Shown: positions 8,726 to 18,330, counted from the stretch's first letter. The stretch: 64,000 bases of DNA from Psychrobacter aquaticus CMS 56 (GCF_000471625.1 NZ_AUSW01000033.1:1-64000), one strand, 5' to 3'. Notes: generated by a model from the sequence alone, not told the origin. Translations and numbers: made by a program.

Positions 8726-9580
8726 ATGCCAGTAGCTGAAAACCTGACAGATAATACCGTTGTAACCAACAAAAACCAAAATGGCGTTCAATCGCTTGAG
8801 ATTGGACTGTCGATATTAGATGTTCTTATCGATCATAACGAACCTATGATGTTAAAGGACATCGCCCAAATGATGCAAATGCATCCGGCCAAATGCCATC
8901 GTTATTTGGTCAGCCTCATTCGTAAAAACTACGCGCGTAAAATTGACGATGGCCGCTATGGACTGGGTGATAGAGTCAATGCGTTGGCAGCATTGGGGCA
9001 TACTGGCTACAATCAAAGCAATATTTTAGAGCGACTGACGCATATCGCCAATGAAATTAAAGATAACTTAAATTGTGCGGTACAAATTGCCAAATGGTTC
9101 AACGAAGGCCCTATTATCATTCAGTCAGTCGAGCCGGACAGCCCCATTAGTATTATTACGCGTATTGGTTCACGCATGCCGCTGACGACATCGGCCACAG
9201 GGCAACTGTTTGCCAGTTATCAACCAGACACCATTATTAAACCATTGGTCATGGCTGAATGGAGTATAAACGATGACGCAATAACAGAAAAATGGCAGGA
9301 ATTTACCCAACTACAAGCCAAGATTTGTACCCAAGGCTATGCGGCAGTTACAGGCGATATGTTGATGGGTATTAACGCTATTACGATTCCGGTTATCTTG
9401 CCACAGCGTGCGAGTATCGCTGATGTGCAATCCGCTATTGGTGACACGCCATTCATTGAAAGCTTACCAGTAGAGTATGCCATTACCATCATCGGAACGA
9501 CAGAGCAGTTACCAGTGAGCGAACAACACAATGTCGTTGAGCGAATATTAGCGATAGCGCAGCGTTATAAAATAGCGTAG
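8726..9580 (+). CDS. IclR-family transcriptional regulator
   Basis: This 284-residue protein has an N-terminal winged helix-turn-helix (about residues 20-85, V-Q-S-L-E-I-G-L through C-H-R-Y-L) and a C-terminal IclR effector domain with the typical T-T-S-A-T-G-Q-L-F segment. IclR proteins often control aromatic catabolism, binding a ring-cleavage product or substrate. It sits between divergent maiA and the convergent VOC/fahA genes, so it most likely controls tyrosine/homogentisate breakdown. The ligand is not known. Confidence 0.88.
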   Translation: MPVAENLTDNTVVTNKNQNGVQSLEIGLSILDVLIDHNEPMMLKDIAQMMQMHPAKCHRYLVSLIRKNYARKIDDGRYGLGDRVNALAALGHTGYNQSNILERLTHIANEIKDNLNCAVQIAKWFNEGPIIIQSVEPDSPISIITRIGSRMPLTTSATGQLFASYQPDTIIKPLVMAEWSINDDAITEKWQEFTQLQAKICTQGYAAVTGDMLMGINAITIPVILPQRASIADVQSAIGDTPFIESLPVEYAITIIGTTEQLPVSEQHNVVERILAIAQRYKIA

Positions 9581-9625
9581 CCGAGAAGATGTTAGCGACG
9601 TGATGGAAAACTCTTTAATAAGTGT

Positions 9626-10201
9626 TTACTCGCCTACAGGCACTTGTTGCTTGGCCTCAGCCAGCTCCTCGCTATGCAAAAACTGCGTGTGTGTTGGCGC
9701 CCGTTTGGTGCGTGACCATTCATCCAGCATTTCTTGCTTCATCTCTTCAGTAATCATCGATATTTTTGTTTCTGAAGCAGAATCATCGTAAGTCAGCTCC
9801 AAGCGATGACCGTTCGGATCAAAGAAATAAATAGAATGGAAAATACCGTGGTTGGTCACGCCGATCACATCAATACCGCCTTCTTCTAAATGCGCTTTTG
9901 CCACCATCAACGCGTCGCGATCTTGAACCTTGAGTGCCAAATGTTGAACCCAATTTGGCGTATTGGGGTCAAAGCCCATCTCAGGCTGATTGGGCACTTC
10001 AAAGAACGCCAACACATTGCCGCTACCTGCGTTCAAAAAAACGTGCATGTAAGGGTCAAAGGCTTTAGTAGAAGGTACATGATCTTCGGCAAATGCCAAG
10101 ATAAAATCCATATTCAGGTGTTTTTTATACCATTCCACGGTTTCTTTGGCGTCTTTACAGCGGTAAGCCACGTGATGAATTTTTTCAATTTTAAAGCTCA
10201 T
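9626..10201 (-). CDS. VOC-fold (glyoxalase/extradiol dioxygenase-like) protein; candidate ring-cleavage enzyme
   Basis: The 191-residue protein has a vicinal-oxygen-chelate fold. Likely metal ligands are a histidine in K-I-H-H-V-A-Y, a histidine in W-V-Q-H-L-A-L and a glutamate in G-H-R-L-E-L-T, i.e. the two-His-one-carboxylate set. The ATG at 10201 is chosen because AAAGGAT lies just upstream; an earlier in-frame start would swallow that site. It is followed at 131 bases upstream by fahA on the same strand. The window has all other steps from phenylalanine to fumarate and acetoacetate but no classical homogentisate dioxygenase, so this protein may perform that step. Glyoxalase-type or unknown roles remain possible. 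Confidence 0.75.
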   Translation of the reverse strand: MSFKIEKIHHVAYRCKDAKETVEWYKKHLNMDFILAFAEDHVPSTKAFDPYMHVFLNAGSGNVLAFFEVPNQPEMGFDPNTPNWVQHLALKVQDRDALMVAKAHLEEGGIDVIGVTNHGIFHSIYFFDPNGHRLELTYDDSASETKISMITEEMKQEMLDEWSRTKRAPTHTQFLHSEELAEAKQQVPVGE

Positions 10202-10332
10202 ATCAATATCCTTTTGATAAGGCGTTTGGCCAATTGCCAACATACACAGATGATATGTATATTGGCGATTTTTTGAATGTCTAATTCAATGGTTGTCACG
10301 CCTATTTTGTACGTTAATAAGAGTTATCTAAA

Positions 10333-11622
10333 CTATTTGTCAAAATCAAAGCTAAGCGCGGGCAGTACTTTGCCGCGTACCTCACCAAAACCAACTCGAA
10401 TGCCGTCTTTTTCGCTATAGCCTTTCATAATGACGGTATCGCCATCTTCGATAAAGCTGCGAGTCTCACCGCTACTGAGTGTGACTGGTTTGGTAGCATT
10501 CCAAGCAATCTCTAGCATCGAGCCATAAGAGTCGGGCGCTGCTCCCGAAATAGTGCCTGAACCCATCATGTCGCCAACTTCTACTTTGCAGCCTGTGATG
10601 GTGTGATGAGTCAGCTGCTGCGCCATTGACCAGTACATATATTTGAAGTTGGTTTCACAAACAACGGTGGCGCTCTCAGCATTTTCGGGCAGTAGTTCGA
10701 CCGATAGATTAATATCAAAGCTGTTATTGATGTCTTTTTCGTTCAAATAAGCCAATGGTTTTGGCTCTTGAGTCGGACATGATGTTTTGAAAGGTGCCAG
10801 CGCATCCATGGTCACAATCCAAGGAGAGACTTCAGAGGCAAACGTTTTGGCGTTAAAGGGACCTAAAGGCACGTATTCCCATTTTTGTATGTCACGGGCT
10901 GACCAATCGTTGAGCAAGACCATACCAAAGATATGATCGGACGCCTTATCTACTGCAATTGGTTGACCAATGGTGTTGCCTTTACCAACCACAAAAGCAG
11001 TCTCAAGCTCAAAATCCAAGCGTTTGCAAGCTGAAAAAATAGGGCGATCATGCGCATTGGGCTTTAGCTGACCGGATGGGCGTACAACATCCGTACCACT
11101 GACAATCACTGTGCTAGCACGTCCGTTATAGCCAACGGGCATCTCAGTCCAGTTCGGTAATAGGGCATTGCTTGGATCACGGAACATGGTACCGACGTTG
11201 GTCGCATGCTCTTTAGAAGAATAAAAGTCCGTAAATCCTGGTACTTGAACTGGCAGATGCATGATGACGTCTGTTTGTTTAAAAAGGGCTTTTTCCTGCA
11301 AATCTTGATTGTCACGCAAGGCATCGCTATCAGTAGACAGCAACAGTTGAATGGTTTGACGCGCTTGCGTCCAGTTGTCTCGACCAGAATCAATAAAAGC
11401 GTTTAGCGTGGGCTTATCAAAATATGAGCCGCCTGCCAAGCTTAATAAACCTTCTGTTTCAAGTACAGACAGATCCAATACTTGATCGCCAATGGCGACC
11501 CCAGCGCGGCGTTTGCCGTCTTCAGTTTCACTAAAAATGCCATAGGGCAGATTATGAATTGAGAAATCAGAATCGTTAGCGATATTAATAAATGAGGTGA
11601 GATTTTTGTCAATCGTTGACAT
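10333..11622 (-). CDS. fahA: Fumarylacetoacetase
   Basis: The enzyme hydrolyses fumarylacetoacetate to fumarate and acetoacetate, the last step of tyrosine breakdown. The 429 residues match the long FahA form, with an N-terminal beta domain and the catalytic fold carrying R-D-I-Q-K-W-E-Y-V-P-L-G-P-F, S-P-W-I-V and G-D-M-M-G-S-G-T-I-S-G. An AAGGAG ribosome site precedes the ATG. It lies upstream of the VOC gene on the same strand, probably one transcript. A terminator at 11772-11805 separates it from the aminotransferase transcript. Confidence 0.93.
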   Translation of the reverse strand: MSTIDKNLTSFINIANDSDFSIHNLPYGIFSETEDGKRRAGVAIGDQVLDLSVLETEGLLSLAGGSYFDKPTLNAFIDSGRDNWTQARQTIQLLLSTDSDALRDNQDLQEKALFKQTDVIMHLPVQVPGFTDFYSSKEHATNVGTMFRDPSNALLPNWTEMPVGYNGRASTVIVSGTDVVRPSGQLKPNAHDRPIFSACKRLDFELETAFVVGKGNTIGQPIAVDKASDHIFGMVLLNDWSARDIQKWEYVPLGPFNAKTFASEVSPWIVTMDALAPFKTSCPTQEPKPLAYLNEKDINNSFDINLSVELLPENAESATVVCETNFKYMYWSMAQQLTHHTITGCKVEVGDMMGSGTISGAAPDSYGSMLEIAWNATKPVTLSSGETRSFIEDGDTVIMKGYSEKDGIRVGFGEVRGKVLPALSFDFDK

Positions 11623-11771
11623 GGGAGGCTCCTTGCTAAAAGTGGGTTTTTGAATTACGTTATAATTAACTACTTACGGATAATGTAATTTATAGATGAG
11701 GAGATTGCAAGTTTTTTATATAGCGAGTGCACGTTGTACGGACACGGCCAACCCTACATAAATACTGGACG

Positions 11772-11805
11772 AAAAAAAAGGCTAAGCAAGCGCTCAGCCT
11801 TTTTT
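11772..11805 (-). terminator. Rho-independent terminator after the aromatic aminotransferase
   Basis: Arms AAGGCTAAGC and GCTCAGCCTT pair with one mismatch around a four-base loop; the flanks are a run of eight A on the left and of T on the right. For the leftward aminotransferase transcript the A-run becomes the U-tract. It sits 48 bases after that gene's stop. Confidence 0.85.
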
Positions 11806-11852
11806 CTTATAAACTGCTTTTACCAAACTGTATCGTTTAATCAATGACTCAA

Positions 11853-13049
11853 TCAGTCTTTTAAGACATCTGCCATCGCATTGGCGACATAGTCGATGTT
11901 ACTGGTGTTCAAGCCAGCCACGCACATACGTGAGTTCGATACCATGTAAATGCCAAACTCGCTTTGTAGGCGCTCGACTTGTTCAGGCGTCAATCCTGTG
12001 AAGCTAAACATGCCATTTTGACGGGTAATATAATCAAAGTTGCGGTTAGGAATTTTGGCTTCTAAGACAGATTTGAGCTTGAGACGCATGGCTTTGATAC
12101 GGTCACGCATCGCATACACTTCGCCAACCCACTGCTCGTGTAACGCTTCGTCATTCATGACGATATCGACGACGCGGCCACCATGTGATGGTGGGCTTGA
12201 ATAGATACGGCGTACGGTAGCATTCAGCTGACCAAATACACGCTCGGTCTCGTCTACGGTTGGGCATACGACTGATAGACCACCGACACGCTCGCCATAT
12301 AGCGATAAGTTTTTAGAGAACGAATTACTGACGAATAATGGTAAGCCCATATCGACGGCTTTACGAATCGCATAAGCGTCGCTGTCCATATCTTCACCAA
12401 AGCCTTGGTAAGCAATATCCATGAATGGAATCAGCTCACGTGCTTGAATGACGTTTAGTGCAGTGTCCCATTGCTCACGGGTCAAATCAAGCCCTGTTGG
12501 GTTGTGGCAGCAAGGGTGTAGCAAGATCACATCATCTTTGTTCAACGTTTCAAAAAACGCAATCATCTCATCAAATTTGATGCTACTGCTGGCTTTGTCA
12601 TAGTACGGGTATTTACCGACTTCGACATCAGAGCCTTCAAAAATGGCAATGTGATTGCCCCATGTTGGATCACTCACATAGCATTTAGATTGTGGGAACC
12701 ATTCATGGATGAACTCAGCGCCGACTTTTAGAGCGCCAGAACCACCGATAGTGGCGATGGTCGCAACCAAACCGTCTTGTAAGATTTGAGCGTCTTTACC
12801 AAATAATAGCTCTTGGCAGCCTTTACGATGTCCCGGTAAGCCTGCCATTGGGAGGTAAGGACGAGGAGAAATAGGATCAGCAATGCGCTGCTCTGCTGTT
12901 TTTACGCAGTCGAGTACGGGCAATACGCCATTTTCATCATAATAAATACCAATACCTAAATTGACTTTATTGGGATTGCTGTCCGCTGAATATTTTTCCA
13001 TCAGCCCTAAAATTGGATCACCAGCATAATAGTCGATACGTTCAAACAT
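11853..13049 (-). CDS. Aromatic-amino-acid/aspartate aminotransferase (class I)
   Basis: This 398-residue PLP enzyme belongs to the AspC/TyrB family. The PLP lysine is K246 in S-N-S-F-S-K-N-L-S-L-Y-G-E-R; H-P-C-C-H-N-P-T-G holds the usual cofactor-binding asparagine, and a conserved arginine is seen in Y-G-E-R-V-G-G. In this neighbourhood it most likely transaminates tyrosine to 4-hydroxyphenylpyruvate, the HppD substrate. An AAGGAAA ribosome site precedes the ATG, and a terminator follows. Substrate preference between aspartate and aromatic amino acids cannot be read from the sequence alone. Confidence 0.88.
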   Translation of the reverse strand: MFERIDYYAGDPILGLMEKYSADSNPNKVNLGIGIYYDENGVLPVLDCVKTAEQRIADPISPRPYLPMAGLPGHRKGCQELLFGKDAQILQDGLVATIATIGGSGALKVGAEFIHEWFPQSKCYVSDPTWGNHIAIFEGSDVEVGKYPYYDKASSSIKFDEMIAFFETLNKDDVILLHPCCHNPTGLDLTREQWDTALNVIQARELIPFMDIAYQGFGEDMDSDAYAIRKAVDMGLPLFVSNSFSKNLSLYGERVGGLSVVCPTVDETERVFGQLNATVRRIYSSPPSHGGRVVDIVMNDEALHEQWVGEVYAMRDRIKAMRLKLKSVLEAKIPNRNFDYITRQNGMFSFTGLTPEQVERLQSEFGIYMVSNSRMCVAGLNTSNIDYVANAMADVLKD

Positions 13050-13156
13050 GTTGTTTCCTTATAAAATATAAATTGAGCCGCCAAAAATCATAGAGCAAAT
13101 TGGCACGTAACTCAACACTAGATTCAGTTATCTCGGATAATTCATCCTAGCCGCAT

Positions 13157-14086
13157 TTAGATACGCTGTAAGTCATTAAAATGGCTAGAAAAATAAGTCT
13201 GCAAAAACTCCTTAAAAGCAATGGTAGCAGGAGACAGCGCACGCGAAGACCGCTGATAGATAAAAAATTGCCGCATTTTAACTGGTTGCGCCAGCGGTCT
13301 CATTTGTAGGCCGTTGGCACTGACCCAGTCAATAACCTCAGGCATGTAGGGCAGACACAGCGTGATGCCAAAGCCTTGGCGTGTCATCTCAAGCGCCGTG
13401 GACATAAAATTTACTTTGTAACGCGCTTGCTGAATATGGGCCGCGATACGGTCATCCAGTTCTGCGGTTACTTTTTCAATAAAAGGCCCTTGTAGCGTAA
13501 TGAGCGGAATATCTAATAAATCTTGCCACGTGATTTCAGGTTTTTGTGCCAGTGCATGAGTGTCCGGCATAACCACACAAAACGGCAGCTGGTATAGCAA
13601 ATCGGCACGGATATCATCTTCGGTTTCCATAAATTCAAGCTCAGTACCGACGCCTAAATCCACCTCAATGTCTTGAACATGTTTTAGCAAATTTTCTGCT
13701 GAACAATCCAACAACGACACACCAATTTCAGGATGCTGCTGGGCAAACTGGGCGATCACTGCGGGCATAGAGGAGGCTGCAAATTGGGAAACAGCCAATC
13801 GTACTTGACCTTGCGCTAAGCTGGTCAAACTGCTGGCCTCGTTTTCGAACAGTTGCATCTCATTTAAGATACGCCGTGCTTGCGGCAATAAATGCCGTCC
13901 TACTGCGGACAAAGACAGCTGGCGTGTGGTGCGATCAAACAACACGATACCGAGGCTGGACTCTAATTCTTTGATCAAACCACTAACAGCAGATTGGGTC
14001 AAATGCATCTGATCGCTGGCACGCGTAAAGCTACCATTGTCAGCGACTTTGATAAAAGCGGTCAATTGGCGAATGCTGATATTCAT
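13157..14086 (-). CDS. LysR-family regulator, divergent from hppD
   Basis: The ATG at 14086 (M-N-I-S-I-R-Q-L) is preferred because a CAGG ribosome site lies upstream and LysR proteins usually start right before the helix-turn-helix. It has an N-terminal winged HTH (I-R-Q-L-T-A-F through Q-S-A-V-S-G-L-I-K-E-L-E) and a LysR substrate-binding domain; total length 309 residues. It is divergent from hppD across 146 bases that hold a 24-bp palindrome, a good candidate operator. The likely role is control of hppD-phhAB and/or itself. Confidence 0.88.
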   Translation of the reverse strand: MNISIRQLTAFIKVADNGSFTRASDQMHLTQSAVSGLIKELESSLGIVLFDRTTRQLSLSAVGRHLLPQARRILNEMQLFENEASSLTSLAQGQVRLAVSQFAASSMPAVIAQFAQQHPEIGVSLLDCSAENLLKHVQDIEVDLGVGTELEFMETEDDIRADLLYQLPFCVVMPDTHALAQKPEITWQDLLDIPLITLQGPFIEKVTAELDDRIAAHIQQARYKVNFMSTALEMTRQGFGITLCLPYMPEVIDWVSANGLQMRPLAQPVKMRQFFIYQRSSRALSPATIAFKEFLQTYFSSHFNDLQRI

Positions 14087-14118
14087 AAGTAAACCTGATA
14101 AATAAATCATAAAAAACA

Positions 14119-14142
14119 ATTAGTCTTATAAATAAAGCTAAT
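14119..14142. promoter_or_regulatory. 24-bp imperfect palindrome, candidate LysR operator
   Basis: ATTAG and CTAAT flank a 14-base centre in which further positions pair, so 9 of 12 positions per half match. It lies between the divergent LysR gene and hppD. The T-n11-A-type symmetry, spacing and AT-rich centre fit a LysR-type binding site. Confidence 0.5.
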
Positions 14143-14232
14143 CTAATATAAATGCATCGTCAATAAGAATTATTGATTGAGCATATTATTTTATGGTTTT
14201 TATACCACCAATTGAAATTAAGGATGATTACA

Positions 14233-15327
14233 ATGGCAGATTTATTTGAAAACCCAATGGGATTACGAGGGTTTGATTTTGTAGAATTCGCCTCACCACA
14301 GCCCGATGCGGTCGATGCCTTGTTCAAACAGCTTGGCTTTGCGCATGTGGCCAACCACCGATCAAAAGATGTGGCCCTATACCGTCAAGGTGACATCAAT
14401 CTTATCCTAAACCGTGAGCCTAAAAGCCAAGCCAGCTACTTCGTTGAAGAGCATGGCGCAGGGGCTTGTAGTATGGGGTTTCGCGTCCAAGACTCCAAAA
14501 AAGCTTATGAGCGTGCCATTGAAATGGGTGCGCAGCCAGTAGACGTACCAACTGGGGTAATGGAACTAAGACTGCCTGCCATCAAAGGCATAGGCGGCTC
14601 ACTGATTTATTTGATTGACCGCTTTAAAGATGGCGAATCTATCTATGATGTCGACTTTGAGTTTTTTGCTGATGTGGATAGACGTCCTGTCGGCTATGGC
14701 TTCAAAGTCATCGATCATCTGACCCATAATGTTTACCGTGGTCGCATGGCCTATTGGGCCAATTTCTATGAGCGCATTTTTAATTTCCGCGAAATCCGCT
14801 TCTTTGATATCAAAGGCGAGTACACAGGACTGACCAGTAAGGCAATGACCGCACCAGATGGCAAAATTCGTATTCCGCTAAATGAAGAATCTAAGCAGGG
14901 TGGCGGCCAAATCGAAGAGTACTTGATGCACTTCAATGGCGAAGGTATTCAGCACATTGCCTTAGCCAGTGATGATTTATTTGCCAGCATTGATAAGCTT
15001 AAAGCCGCTGGGATTCCACTTATGACAGCACCAACTGCTGCTTATTATGAAATGCTCAGCGAGCGTTTGCCAAACCACGGCGAAAATGTCGCTGACTTAC
15101 AAATGCGTGGCATTTTATTGGACGGTACGACAGAAGGCGGTACGCCGCGTCTATTGCTACAGATTTTCTCCGAAACCATCTTAGGTAGCCCTGTGTTCTT
15201 TGAGTTTATCCAACGCAAAGGTGATTACTCAGAAGGCTTTGGCGAAGGTAATTTCAAAGCTTTGTTTGAATCTATCGAGCGTGACCAAGTGCGCCGTGGC
15301 ACGGTTGGTCAACAAGAAGCTGGCTAG
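14233..15327 (+). CDS. hppD: 4-Hydroxyphenylpyruvate dioxygenase
   Basis: HppD converts 4-hydroxyphenylpyruvate to homogentisate. The chosen start at 14233 (M-A-D-L-F-E-N-P) gives 364 residues, close to the bacterial norm, with AAGGA nine bases upstream. Iron ligands fit the H-x-x-H segment in [11 protein letters not shown] in G-I-Q-H-I-A-L-A-S and E in F-F-E-F-I-Q-R-K-G. The two tandem VOC domains and the C-terminal gating region are present. It is the first gene of a rightward set with phhA and phhB and is divergent from the LysR regulator. Confidence 0.95.
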   Translation: MADLFENPMGLRGFDFVEFASPQPDAVDALFKQLGFAHVANHRSKDVALYRQGDINLILNREPKSQASYFVEEHGAGACSMGFRVQDSKKAYERAIEMGAQPVDVPTGVMELRLPAIKGIGGSLIYLIDRFKDGESIYDVDFEFFADVDRRPVGYGFKVIDHLTHNVYRGRMAYWANFYERIFNFREIRFFDIKGEYTGLTSKAMTAPDGKIRIPLNEESKQGGGQIEEYLMHFNGEGIQHIALASDDLFASIDKLKAAGIPLMTAPTAAYYEMLSERLPNHGENVADLQMRGILLDGTTEGGTPRLLLQIFSETILGSPVFFEFIQRKGDYSEGFGEGNFKALFESIERDQVRRGTVGQQEAG

Positions 15328-15460
15328 TAAAAGACTGATTAGAAAAAAGCCGATTAGAAAAAGCTTGGAACACCGTAAGTTTTGTTAAGTTTTAATGTGA
15401 TAAGTGGACAGGACAAACGGAGTTTATCTTGTCCTTAACAGCAATAAAAGGAACACCGGC

Positions 15461-16321
15461 ATGGAACGCCTTCAATCTATAGACTCTCCTCATAAAAATG
15501 TCAGTGCGAGTAGTATGACTGCGAAAAAGCAACCTTACCTCTCGCATCAGCCAGATGCCAATGGTCATATTCATTATAGTGATGATGAGCATGCCATGTG
15601 GCAAGTGCTGCTTGAGCGTCAAGCCAAGCAAACACCCAATCGTGCCTGCTCAGCGTATCTGCAAGGTTTGGACAAGCTGAATCTGCCGCCGACACATATT
15701 CCTCAGCTACGGGATATTGATGAAGTATTGCAAGCCACTACAGGCTGGCAAACAGCAGCAGTTCCTGCATTGATCAGCTTTGGCAAGTTTTTTAAACTTT
15801 TGGCCAATAAATCCTTCCCCGTGGCAACCTTTATCCGCCGCTTTGAGGACATGGATTATATCGAAGAGCCTGATATTTTTCATGAAATCGTCGGACATTG
15901 CCCGTTACTCACGCATCCTGCTTTTGCGATGTTTAACGAGACATATGGCAAGCTGGGTCTCAATGCGACTAAAGAAGAAAGAGGGTTTTTGGCGCGGCTG
16001 TATTGGTTTACCATCGAGTTTGGTTTGGTTGGGAGCAACCCTGAAAACCGTAGAATCTATGGCGGGGGTATCCTAAGCTCACCCTCTGAAACCGTCTATG
16101 CCCTGAGCAATGAGCCACAAAGTCGACCAGAGTGTCGAGCCTTTGATCTAATGGATGTGCTGCGTACGCCTTATCGTATCGATCAGATTCAGCCGATTTA
16201 TTATGTCATTGATGAGTTGGATACGCTGTTTGATATCATCGATAGCGATATTATGGGAATGGTCAAGCAAGCCATGTCACTGGGGCTATTTGAGCCGACT
16301 TATCCTTTGAAAATTAGCTAA
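15461..16321 (+). CDS. phhA: Phenylalanine 4-monooxygenase
   Basis: PhhA hydroxylates phenylalanine to tyrosine with iron, oxygen and tetrahydropterin. The start at 15461 (M-E-R-L-Q-S) has an AAAGGA site eight bases upstream and gives 286 residues, like other bacterial forms. The iron site is clear in the H-E-I-V-G-H-C-P pair of histidines and the glutamate in F-T-I-E-F-G-L. It lies 133 bases after hppD and 117 before phhB; the gaps leave room for extra promoters, but the order fits an operon. Confidence 0.95.
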   Translation: MERLQSIDSPHKNVSASSMTAKKQPYLSHQPDANGHIHYSDDEHAMWQVLLERQAKQTPNRACSAYLQGLDKLNLPPTHIPQLRDIDEVLQATTGWQTAAVPALISFGKFFKLLANKSFPVATFIRRFEDMDYIEEPDIFHEIVGHCPLLTHPAFAMFNETYGKLGLNATKEERGFLARLYWFTIEFGLVGSNPENRRIYGGGILSSPSETVYALSNEPQSRPECRAFDLMDVLRTPYRIDQIQPIYYVIDELDTLFDIIDSDIMGMVKQAMSLGLFEPTYPLKIS

Positions 16322-16438
16322 TGGCTGCACAGATTAGATTTTATTATTAACGTTTTAAACTTTAGCCCAGCACTCTCAACACGGATGTACGCGTCTGAAA
16401 GAGACGACGATTAACATTTAAAATAAAAGGACATTATA

Positions 16439-16780
16439 ATGACTGCATTATCACAAGACAGCTGCGAAGCTTGCCGTATCGGCGCACCGACAGTCGATGA
16501 CACTGAGGCAAAAGAGCTATTACAGCAAATTCCTGACTGGTCGCTCATAGAAGTAGAGGGCATCAAGCAATTACAACGCCAATACAAATTCAAAAATTTC
16601 GTCAAAGCGATGGCATTCGCCAATCAACTCGCAGACATCGCCGAAGCAGAAGGACATCACCCGGGCATCTTGGTAGAGTGGGGCAAAGCGACCGTCACTT
16701 GGTGGTCTCACAGCATCAAAGGCTTGCATCACAATGACTTCGTCATGGCGGCTAAGACCGATCGTTTACTGGATCAATAA
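16439..16780 (+). CDS. phhB: 4a-Hydroxytetrahydrobiopterin dehydratase (PCD)
   Basis: This 113-residue protein dehydrates the 4a-carbinolamine made by PhhA, allowing the pterin cofactor to be recycled. The family motif is seen in [11 protein letters not shown] (catalytic histidines) and in the later segment T-W-W-S-H. AAAAGGA precedes the ATG. Its place right after phhA is standard in Pseudomonas and relatives. Confidence 0.94.
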   Translation: MTALSQDSCEACRIGAPTVDDTEAKELLQQIPDWSLIEVEGIKQLQRQYKFKNFVKAMAFANQLADIAEAEGHHPGILVEWGKATVTWWSHSIKGLHHNDFVMAAKTDRLLDQ

Positions 16781-16822
16781 TCCGATTGGCAATCGCCAAA
16801 CAAACTCATTAAACTTGCCCCC

Positions 16823-16870
16823 ACTTAAATTCAATACTTAAATTCAATCTAACGCCAGATTACACTGGCG
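16823..16870 (+). repeat. 13-bp tandem duplication and small hairpin before the NhaC-type gene
   Basis: ACTTAAATTCAAT occurs twice back to back (16823-16848). It is followed by the hairpin CGCCAG-ATTACA-CTGGCG (16853-16870), which ends just before the ribosome site of the transporter gene. The hairpin could affect translation; the duplication could be a binding site or simple slippage. Confidence 0.6.
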
Positions 16871-16885
16871 CTTTAAGGATGTGTG

Positions 16886-18292
16886 ATGCCTCCAAAAATA
16901 TTAACCCAAATTTCATCTCAATTGGCGTTTATGATTTCTGCCATTGTCATTGCTATCATGGGCGTTACCATGATTGGTTTTGGCTGGGTGCCTCATTTGT
17001 CATTAATACTCGCCATTTGTGTCCTATTGGCCATTGGTTTGTTTAAAGGCTTGAGCTTCGATGACATGCAAGCCCAAATGGCCTCTGGTGTCATGCGCGG
17101 CATTGGTGCGATATATTTGTTCTTTTTCATTGGATTGATGGTCGCCGCTTTGATGATGTCCGGTGCCATTCCAACCTTGATGTATTTTGGCTTTGAGCTG
17201 ATATCGCCCGAGTATTACTATATTTCTGCTTTTGTATTGACCTCTATTATCGGTATCGCTTTGGGCAGTAGTTTGACGACTGCGGCGACATTAGGCGTGG
17301 CCTTTATCGGTATGAGTAACGCCTTTGATGCCAATGTGGCAATCGCGGCAGGCGCAGTGGTATCAGGGGCGTTTTTTGGTGATAAGATGTCGCCATTGTC
17401 TGATACCTGTACGATCGCCTCATCGGTTGTGGGCATCGATTTGTTTGAACACATTCGCAATATGATGTATACCACTGTACCTGCGTGGATACTGACGGTC
17501 ATTCTTTTTTGGTTTTTTTCAGGGCAGACGGCAGGCTCTGATCTTAGCGAAGTCATCGTATTGCAAGGACAATTGATTGAAAGTGGCTTGGTACACGGCT
17601 ATGCGGTGTTGCCTTTTATCGTACTGGTTGGTTTAGCGGTTTTTCGGGTCAACGCCATTTACACCATTATTTGTACCATCGCTGTGGCTCTTATCATTAC
17701 TTATTTGCATAGCTCGCCGAGCTTCGGGCAGTTGGGTGGCTATCTGTTTGCTGGCTATGCCCCAGCTGAATCATTGGCGTTAGGCGAAGTTGGTGGCATG
17801 CTATCGCGTGGCGGTGTCCAAAGTATGTTCTTTACGCAGGCGATTGTGATATTGGCGCTGAGTCTTGGTGGACTCTTGACAGCACTGGGTATTTTGCCCG
17901 CATTATTATCCGGTATAAAAGACTCGTTGACCACGTCAGGACGCGCTATCTTTGCCGCTGCCATGTCGGCACTCAGCATCAACGTGCTGATTGGTGAGCA
18001 GTATTTGAGTATTTTACTGTCTGGTACGGCCTTTCGCCCAACGTTTGAGCGTTTGAATTTGCATCCTAAAAACTTGTCTCGTACCATCGAAGATGCAGGT
18101 ACGGTCATCAATCCTTTGGTGCCGTGGAGTGTGTGCGGGGTGTTTATCAGCCAAGCACTGGGTGTGCCTGTTCTTGACTATTTGCCTTATGCGTTTTTCT
18201 GTTATTTGTCGCTGTTACTGACGATATTGTTTGGTTTCACAGGTATCACCATTAGTCGCGTAAAAAGTCATGAGTCAATTAAGACAGCATAA
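16886..18292 (+). CDS. NhaC-family Na+/H+ antiporter-type transporter
   Basis: The product has about 468 residues with some 11-12 membrane helices and the family motif S-G-A-F-F-G-D-K-M-S-P-L-S-D. ATG at 16886 is favoured over the adjacent GTG at 16883 because the TAAGGAT site is better spaced. NhaC proteins exchange sodium and protons, though members of this superfamily also carry organic ions. Its place at the end of the phenylalanine/tyrosine block raises the possibility that it moves an aromatic acid or balances sodium-coupled uptake; this is inference. A terminator follows 38 bases after the stop. Confidence 0.85.
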   Translation: MPPKILTQISSQLAFMISAIVIAIMGVTMIGFGWVPHLSLILAICVLLAIGLFKGLSFDDMQAQMASGVMRGIGAIYLFFFIGLMVAALMMSGAIPTLMYFGFELISPEYYYISAFVLTSIIGIALGSSLTTAATLGVAFIGMSNAFDANVAIAAGAVVSGAFFGDKMSPLSDTCTIASSVVGIDLFEHIRNMMYTTVPAWILTVILFWFFSGQTAGSDLSEVIVLQGQLIESGLVHGYAVLPFIVLVGLAVFRVNAIYTIICTIAVALIITYLHSSPSFGQLGGYLFAGYAPAESLALGEVGGMLSRGGVQSMFFTQAIVILALSLGGLLTALGILPALLSGIKDSLTTSGRAIFAAAMSALSINVLIGEQYLSILLSGTAFRPTFERLNLHPKNLSRTIEDAGTVINPLVPWSVCGVFISQALGVPVLDYLPYAFFCYLSLLLTILFGFTGITISRVKSHESIKTA

Positions 18293-18330
18293 GAAACTCT
18301 TAAAGCAATGAAACTTTATGAAAAGATTTA

